This document shows, one piece after another, positions 37,179 to 41,692 of a stretch of 41,692 nt of DNA (its first letter is position 1; each line of letters starts with the position of its first letter). This DNA comes from a virus, in IMG/VR virus record IMGVR_UViG_3300044811_000040, positions 1 through 41,692 of that record; one strand, written 5' to 3'. Both the position numbers and the translations under genes were made by a program. Below the pieces are notes generated by a model, which saw only the letters and a program-made list of their open reading frames with translations, was not told the DNA's origin and did not search any database.

Positions 37179-37474
37179 CGGATACCCCGGACGCTGGCAG
37201 TGGTGCCCGCCGTGCTGATCAGCTTGACGACGACGGTCGCCGTGCTGTCCCGGCGGATCTGGATCCCGGCGCCGACCGCGGCGGGGATGACGTCGAAGTC
37301 GTTGCCGCCCGCGGTCGGGGCGGCGGGCGCGGCGGTGCCGTCGAAGCTGATGTAGATCTCGTCGGTGCCGCCGCGGTTGAGGATCTCCACGGCCGGATAG
37401 TCGCTGCTCGGCAGGGTGAAGGTCTGGACCACACCGGCGGCCAGCGTGACGTGCCGTGCGTAGGAGGCGGCCAT
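37175..37474 (-). CDS. Small virion beta protein
   Basis: 99 aa; GGAAAGG seven bases before ATG at 37474. VTLAAGVVQTFTLPSSDYPA, VEILNRGGTDEIYISFDGTA and IRRDSTATVVVKLISTAGTT form a small beta-sandwich, as in capsid decoration or fibre-tip proteins. Coupled to the next gene. Confidence 0.75.
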   Translation of the reverse strand: MAASYARHVTLAAGVVQTFTLPSSDYPAVEILNRGGTDEIYISFDGTAAPAAPTAGGNDFDVIPAAVGAGIQIRRDSTATVVVKLISTAGTTASVRGIR

Positions 37475-37535
37475 GGCTCAACCTTTCCGATGGGCCGGGT
37501 CCGTGCGCTCTGGCGGGAGCGCACGGACCCGGATC

Positions 37536-37988
37536 TCACGAGTTGCCGAGCTCGGCCTCGCGCGTGCTGACCGCGTCGATGACCGCGCCCTTGTTCGGCA
37601 TCGCCTCGAGCTGCAACTGGTCCAGCCCGATCGACGCACCGTACTGCTCCCACGATCCGCGGGAGTCGGTCGGCTTCGGCTTCTCCACCGGGACCGGCGA
37701 CACCACGTCGCCCGCTCCGGTGCCGAGGTCGGTCAGAGCCGGACCGTTCGGGCCGGGCGGGTTGTCCGGTCCGGGCGGCGCGACGGGCACCTGCTCGAAC
37801 GGCACGAGGCCGGGGTCGGTGTCGCCGACCTCGACGATCATGCCCGCGTTGGTCAGCGAGTTGATGACGAACGGCGGGACGTAGGAGGGGACCGGCTGGC
37901 CGCGGTCGACGATCTCCTCCTTGCCGGTGGCGATCCCGTCCTTGTCGACGGGCTGGAAGGCCAGTCTCTGGAAGTAGACGACGTGCAT
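37536..37988 (-). CDS. Post-capsid protein with Pro-rich linker and C-terminal HeH/SAP-like motif
   Basis: 150 aa; AGGAGG eight bases before ATG at 37988. N-terminal MHVVYFQRLAFQPVDKDG and PSYVPPFVINSLTNAG, then a long Pro/Gly linker and a C-terminal helix-turn-helix (SWEQYGASIGLDQLQLEAM, NKGAVIDAVSTREAEL) like the HeH/SAP motifs frequent in proteins encoded right after the major capsid gene. Such proteins may bind DNA or connect to the head. Confidence 0.75.
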   Translation of the reverse strand: MHVVYFQRLAFQPVDKDGIATGKEEIVDRGQPVPSYVPPFVINSLTNAGMIVEVGDTDPGLVPFEQVPVAPPGPDNPPGPNGPALTDLGTGAGDVVSPVPVEKPKPTDSRGSWEQYGASIGLDQLQLEAMPNKGAVIDAVSTREAELGNS

Positions 37989-38001
37989 GATGTGGCCCTC
38001 C

Positions 38002-38931
38002 TCAGTCGTTGAGCGTGCCCATGCCGGTGACCTTGCATCCGGCGCCGGGCTCCTGGACGAACGGGACTACCGGGCGACGACCGCGGACGAGCCACTCGTC
38101 ATTGCCCAGCGGGTTGCGGCGGGTCAGCGTCTCGACGCCGTTCGCCGGGTCGCCCTGGTATTCGGGCGACGGGATCCGCTCGTAGCCGAGAGCGCCCAAC
38201 ATCGAGGAGTCCGCGACGATCGCGGTACCGGCGGTCGGCAGGTTCGGCGTCGGCAGGATCCGCAGACCGGCCAGGACCGGCAGGTCGCCGGACATGGAGA
38301 CGGTCGTGCCGGCCTCGCGCGCCATGGTGGCGAGCATGTTCAGGTTGCCGACGATGTACGCGAACGCGAAGTCGTCGACCGCGACGACGTCCGGGTCGTA
38401 GCCCTTGTTCAGCGCCCGGATGGTGGCCTTGGCCCGGAGCAGGTCGAGCAGCGGGTTGGCACCGGCCGCATCCCAGACGGCGGTCGCCGGGACGGACTGG
38501 GTGACTGCCGACGTGATCACCGCGAGGGCGGTGGAGTCGACGGTCAGGACCAGGTAGTTGATGACCTTCGCGAGGTTGCGCTCCACGGCCTGACCGCGGA
38601 ACCGGCCGACCTCCTCGTCGGTGATCGGGACCTCCTGGCCCCACTTCACCGGGTTGGCGACGGCGGCGGTGCCGGTCGGCGCCAGCGTGCGCGGGTACTG
38701 CGCGCCAGGTGCGACGACCTCGGGTGCATCGGCCGTGTAGATCGACTCGTCGGTCTCGTAGAGGATGGACGATCCCTCGATGCGGCCCGAGAGCAGAACG
38801 TCGGCGATGAACCGGTTCTCCGCGATGGTGCGCAGCCGCCGGGAGACGGCCGTCGGGTTGTTGAGGAACCGGGAGATCGTGAGCGTGTCGCCGGACAGTA
38901 CGGGGGCGACGGGTGGGTACGTGATAGCCAT
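38002..38931 (-). CDS. Major capsid protein (HK97 fold)
   Basis: 309 aa; AGGGGG precedes the ATG at 38931. Pattern RLRTIAENRFIADVLLSGRI (N-arm), PVKWGQEVPITDEEVGRFRG (beta hairpin/E-loop region), long spine helix RNLAKVINYLVLTVDSTALAVI, DLLRAKATIRALNKGYDPD and PSPEYQGDPANGVETLTRR. Layout and size fit the HK97-like capsid protein of siphophages. It directly follows protease/scaffold and cement genes as expected. Confidence 0.9.
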   Translation of the reverse strand: MAITYPPVAPVLSGDTLTISRFLNNPTAVSRRLRTIAENRFIADVLLSGRIEGSSILYETDESIYTADAPEVVAPGAQYPRTLAPTGTAAVANPVKWGQEVPITDEEVGRFRGQAVERNLAKVINYLVLTVDSTALAVITSAVTQSVPATAVWDAAGANPLLDLLRAKATIRALNKGYDPDVVAVDDFAFAYIVGNLNMLATMAREAGTTVSMSGDLPVLAGLRILPTPNLPTAGTAIVADSSMLGALGYERIPSPEYQGDPANGVETLTRRNPLGNDEWLVRGRRPVVPFVQEPGAGCKVTGMGTLND

Positions 38932-38945
38932 GGTCTATCCCCCTT

Positions 38946-39317
38946 TCAGCGGCCGACGAAGCGGCAGAGAGCGGTGTCCGCGGCGGCCCGGTCGGCGACG
39001 CCGACGAGCTGGCCGAAGGTACCGGCGGCGATGGGCACGACGACACCGGCAGCACCGGCGGCGAGGTTGTCACCCGCGGAGATGGCTCCGGAGGCGGTGA
39101 CTCGGTGCGTGAGTCCGGCCAGCGGCCAGACCTGCACCTTGGCGCCGGTCGCGGCGTCGGTCGCGGCGACACCGAGCACCTTGACGGATGCGGCGCCCGC
39201 AGGCCCGACCGTCCCGGCGCCGGTGACCTCGACGAGACGTCCGCCGGTCACGGTCGCGCTGGCCTGCAGTGTCCAGGGCGCGGTCCCGTTCGTCATGACG
39301 GGCGTGTAATCGGCCAC
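38946..39317 (-). CDS. Capsid cement/decoration protein (DUF2190-like)
   Basis: 123 aa from GTG at 39317. VTGGRLVEVTGAGTVGPAGA, VKVLGVAATDAATGAKVQVW and GLTHRVTASGAISAGDNLAA form the small beta-rich fold of DUF2190 proteins that stabilise the capsid lattice. Located between the scaffold and major capsid genes. Confidence 0.82.
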   Translation of the reverse strand: MADYTPVMTNGTAPWTLQASATVTGGRLVEVTGAGTVGPAGAASVKVLGVAATDAATGAKVQVWPLAGLTHRVTASGAISAGDNLAAGAAGVVVPIAAGTFGQLVGVADRAAADTALCRFVGR

Positions 39318-39318
39318 G

Positions 39319-40335
39319 TCAGTTCCCCTTTCCGTACATGGCCTCGTAGGCCGCGTCCGCCTCGTTCGTGTCCGTGGCGTCCGCGCCGAGGAAGCCGACG
39401 GACTGGACCGGGATGACGTTCTTGGCCAGCAGTTCGACCGTCTTGCGAGTGCCCTCCGGGTCGTTGTCCCAGAGCTTCTCGTACGCGCCGAGCGACGCCG
39501 GCGGGATCCGGCCGGCCCGGACCGCGTCCTTCAGGAACCCGTTACGCTCGTTGCGCCGGTTCTGGTTGTAGGCCAGTTCGCCCTTGGCGGCCCGCTCGAT
39601 CAGCGTCTGGAGGTTGGCCTTGTCCACGAGCACGGCCTGCCCGCTGGAGGCGAGCGCCGTCATGGCGTCGATGTCGGCGGTGGCCGGAGGGGCGATGGAG
39701 GGAGTCTCGGAGAGCGCGGCCAACGCCAGCTCCTTGACCTTGTCGTCGGAGACGTCGGCGGACAGCCCGAACGCCTCCCGGAACTTGGCTGCGTCGAACG
39801 GCACGTTCGTCGCCTCCTCTGGCTTGTCGGAACTGTCCGGCGCCGGGACGGCGACGGGGGTCTGGGTCGTGCTCTCGGTCTCGGTCACGGTCGCGGCCAT
39901 CTTGCGGATAGCGGCGCCGGCGGGGGTCACCTCGGGGGCGATCGCCGGCGTCAGGGTCACCACGGCGCTGGGAGCCGCCGGCGCGGTCTTGCCGTTCGGC
40001 AGCATCCCGCCCTTGGCGAAGTCCTCGGTCACCCCCGCGGCGGCGAGCGCGGCCGTGCGGTCGCCCCAGCGGTACGGGATCGCGGCAGCTGCGGCCGACT
40101 TCACCGGGACGTAGTTGATGGCCACCTCCTGCGCCTCGCCGAAGGTGAAGGTCTCGCCGGACAGCGTCACCGCGACCGAGTAGAACTTGCCGGTGCTGTC
40201 GTCGCTGACGATCATCTCCAGGGGGTCGACGTGCATCGCCGTGATCCACATGGAGTAACCGGCCGACTCGTAATACTTGCGGCTGATGTCCTCGACGCTG
40301 ACGCTGGCCTGCGCCAGGGCGGGCTTGGTGGGCAT
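39319..40335 (-). CDS. Candidate nested scaffold protein from internal start
   Basis: 338 aa, in frame with the fusion protein. GGAG followed by five bases and ATG (40335) is a usable ribosome site. The product would start MPTKPALAQASVSVEDIS and contain WITAMHVDPLEMIVSDD, FREAFGLSADVSDDKV and the charged helical end. A scaffold produced from an internal start of the protease gene is known from lambda C/Nu3; whether it is used here is inference. Confidence 0.45.
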   Translation of the reverse strand: MPTKPALAQASVSVEDISRKYYESAGYSMWITAMHVDPLEMIVSDDSTGKFYSVAVTLSGETFTFGEAQEVAINYVPVKSAAAAAIPYRWGDRTAALAAAGVTEDFAKGGMLPNGKTAPAAPSAVVTLTPAIAPEVTPAGAAIRKMAATVTETESTTQTPVAVPAPDSSDKPEEATNVPFDAAKFREAFGLSADVSDDKVKELALAALSETPSIAPPATADIDAMTALASSGQAVLVDKANLQTLIERAAKGELAYNQNRRNERNGFLKDAVRAGRIPPASLGAYEKLWDNDPEGTRKTVELLAKNVIPVQSVGFLGADATDTNEADAAYEAMYGKGN

Positions 40336-41692
40336 GGGGTCTCCGATCGACAGGCGGACAGTGGTGTGTACGCGCCGCGTCGGCGCCGCTAGGTTGTCGC
40401 CCCACACCGAGACGAGTTGCCCGCGGCAGCGTGAGCCGCCGAGGCACGAGACGTATTTGCCGGACCCGTACGCCGCGCGCGCGTCGTCCTGGTTGTCGAA
40501 CCGCTCACCGTCGATCGCCCGGCACGGTGCGCACGAGTTCACGTCGAGGCGCTCGCTGGCGTAGTACTCGGCGATGGGGGCGATCTCGATGACGGACCAG
40601 CGGCCGGTGGCCTGCGCAGCACTGAGCGCACCGCCGAGCTGGTCGCGCAGGAAGCGGTCGGAGTAGCCGGTCAGCTGCTCGCCGACGAGCGCCGCGATGG
40701 TCCTGCCGTCGCCGGTCCCGAGCAGCTGGGCGGCGGTCCGGCCCGCGGCGCTGGCGGTGCTCGCGCCCATCACTGCGGTCACGGTCGCGGCGAGGCCGGC
40801 GAGCGCCTGATCGTCGATCTCCGGCGCGTCGACGGCGATGCCCTGCCGGGCAGCCTCGGCGACCTGCTCGTCGCGGGCGGCGGCGGCGACCACGCTCATC
40901 CGTGCGGCCAACGAGGCCGCCGCCGTCCCCGTACCGACCGCGAGCAGGGCGAGTTCGTCGGTGTGATCGTCATCGACCGCCGCCTGGATCTGGGCGGCGA
41001 GTTCACCTCGCTGCGCGGCGCTGATGTCCGGCCATTCGGCCAGCAGTTCGTCCAGCGCTTCCTGCCACGAGGCCTGGATGGCATTGAAATCCGTGGTGGC
41101 GCGTCGTTCGATGTCGTTCAGGTCCCGTGGACCGTCGGCGGCCAGCATGACCGGGATCGTCGTACGCAGCATCGCGGCCGAGGCCGACGACCTGGCGTCA
41201 CCGCTCATCGGCTCGGTGAAGGTGGCGTACACGTCCTGCATGCTCTGCAGCACACCGACGCCGGGGGCGTAGGCGCCGAGGATCGCCACGGCGGTGATGA
41301 CGGCCGGGTGCAGGTGCCCGATCTGGCAGAGGAACGGCTGGTAGATCTCGATCGACCGGTCCGGATAGGCGGAGGCGAGAACGCTCATGCCGTTCTCGTC
41401 CGCCTCGGTCAGCCACGAGGGCATGCCCATGTAGTCGCCGATCAGCTTCGCGCCGTCGACGTGCATGTTGCCGATCCATCCGAGCGCCGGCTCGCCGTCC
41501 CAGCGGATCCCGCCGGTGGAGTCCTCCTCCATGTGCCCGGCCTTGATCACAGGGTTCCGGACCCCGGGGCACTCGAGCGCGGCGACGGCGTTCGCGAAGT
41601 CCTCGGGCGTGAAGGTGATCCACCCGGTGCTGGCGTGCCACTTCCCGAGCGCGGCCAGTTCGACCCCGCCGACCGAGCGCAACGGCACCGGC
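39319..41692 (-). CDS. Protease - MuF - scaffold fusion protein (N-terminus at or beyond the edge)
   Basis: At least 789 aa; the first visible start is GTG at 41688 but the frame stays open to the edge. Residues 1-160: phage prohead protease (KAGHMEED with H52, WDGEPALGW, YPDRSIEIY with S112, ILGAYAPGVGVL). About 200-440: MuF-like minor head protein with the Cys cluster CAPC (386, 389), CLGGSRC (415, 421). About 452-789: scaffold-like, with helical C-terminus (QNRRNERNGFLKDAVRAGRI). An in-frame ATG at 40335 with GGAG five bases upstream could start a separate scaffold. Portal should lie upstream. Confidence 0.85.
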   Translation of the reverse strand, partial: PVPLRSVGGVELAALGKWHASTGWITFTPEDFANAVAALECPGVRNPVIKAGHMEEDSTGGIRWDGEPALGWIGNMHVDGAKLIGDYMGMPSWLTEADENGMSVLASAYPDRSIEIYQPFLCQIGHLHPAVITAVAILGAYAPGVGVLQSMQDVYATFTEPMSGDARSSASAAMLRTTIPVMLAADGPRDLNDIERRATTDFNAIQASWQEALDELLAEWPDISAAQRGELAAQIQAAVDDDHTDELALLAVGTGTAAASLAARMSVVAAAARDEQVAEAARQGIAVDAPEIDDQALAGLAATVTAVMGASTASAAGRTAAQLLGTGDGRTIAALVGEQLTGYSDRFLRDQLGGALSAAQATGRWSVIEIAPIAEYYASERLDVNSCAPCRAIDGERFDNQDDARAAYGSGKYVSCLGGSRCRGQLVSVWGDNLAAPTRRVHTTVRLSIGDPMPTKPALAQASVSVEDISRKYYESAGYSMWITAMHVDPLEMIVSDDSTGKFYSVAVTLSGETFTFGEAQEVAINYVPVKSAAAAAIPYRWGDRTAALAAAGVTEDFAKGGMLPNGKTAPAAPSAVVTLTPAIAPEVTPAGAAIRKMAATVTETESTTQTPVAVPAPDSSDKPEEATNVPFDAAKFREAFGLSADVSDDKVKELALAALSETPSIAPPATADIDAMTALASSGQAVLVDKANLQTLIERAAKGELAYNQNRRNERNGFLKDAVRAGRIPPASLGAYEKLWDNDPEGTRKTVELLAKNVIPVQSVGFLGADATDTNEADAAYEAMYGKGN

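Noticed and set aside
37987-39309. Plus-strand frame of 440 codons opposite the capsid and cement genes
   Set aside because: Low-complexity Arg/Gly/Val product opposite two well-supported virion genes; shadow.

Overview
The window is one continuous stretch of a temperate, siphovirus-type phage or prophage of a high-GC Gram-positive (actinobacterial) host. This rests on the very GC-rich sequence, the frequent GTG and TTG starts, and the families present: DUF6221, ERF annealing protein, DUF2190-like capsid cement protein, protease/MuF head protein, M15-type endolysin and DUF2493/SLOG protein. No flanking host genes, tRNA genes, insertion sequences or CRISPR arrays are visible. The genus cannot be named from sequence alone. 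Portal and large terminase are absent; they probably lie beyond the right edge, or between the two edges if the genome is a circle cut outside the packaging region.

Layout. (1) 1-17279, minus strand: one early operon of about 40 genes. Almost every neighbouring pair overlaps by ATGA, GTGA or TGATG. In order of transcription it holds a Cro-like regulator, many small proteins, two lipoprotein-like genes, a ribbon-helix-helix regulator, a methyltransferase-like protein, a PD-(D/E)XK exonuclease and ERF annealing protein, an ADP-ribosyltransferase-like protein, a SLOG protein, a DnaA-box cluster, a second PD-(D/E)XK-like nuclease, a DnaD-like initiator, a primase-helicase, small zinc proteins, a second HTH regulator, DUF6221 and an HNH nuclease at the left end. 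(2) 17280-20600: lysogeny module with a divergent switch (repressor right, Cro-like left), tyrosine integrase, a resolvase-like protein convergent with it, a membrane-anchored extracellular protein, two small minus genes and an AlpA/Xis-like HTH gene. (3) 20850-23500, minus: lysis block (M15-type endolysin, two small membrane proteins, holin-like protein, secreted Cys-rich protein), interrupted by one plus-strand gene with a leaderless-type promoter. It ends at a strong terminator hairpin. (4) 23531-41692, minus: virion genes read from the right: protease-MuF-scaffold fusion, cement protein, major capsid protein, an unusual run of nine beta-rich fibre- or decoration-like genes, head closure, a structured non-coding element, tail terminator, major tail protein, an inserted HNH gene, tail assembly chaperones with a candidate -1 frameshift, tape measure, distal tail and fibre proteins.

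How it works together (inference). Repressor and Cro-like protein compete over the 17.3 kb switch. When the left promoter fires, the coupled operon makes replication and recombination proteins, with an origin candidate inside it near 7.05 kb. The late genes assemble head and tail. Lysis follows at the end of the late transcript. The plus-strand genes (repressor, integrase, anchored protein, AlpA-like gene, the 108-aa gene) are those expected to be active in the lysogen.

Most notable for follow-up: the pseudoknot-forming intergenic element at 32.26-32.35 kb, the nested scaffold start in the protease fusion, the DnaA-box cluster, the fibre-like gene island behind the capsid gene, and the leaderless plus-strand gene inside the lysis block.
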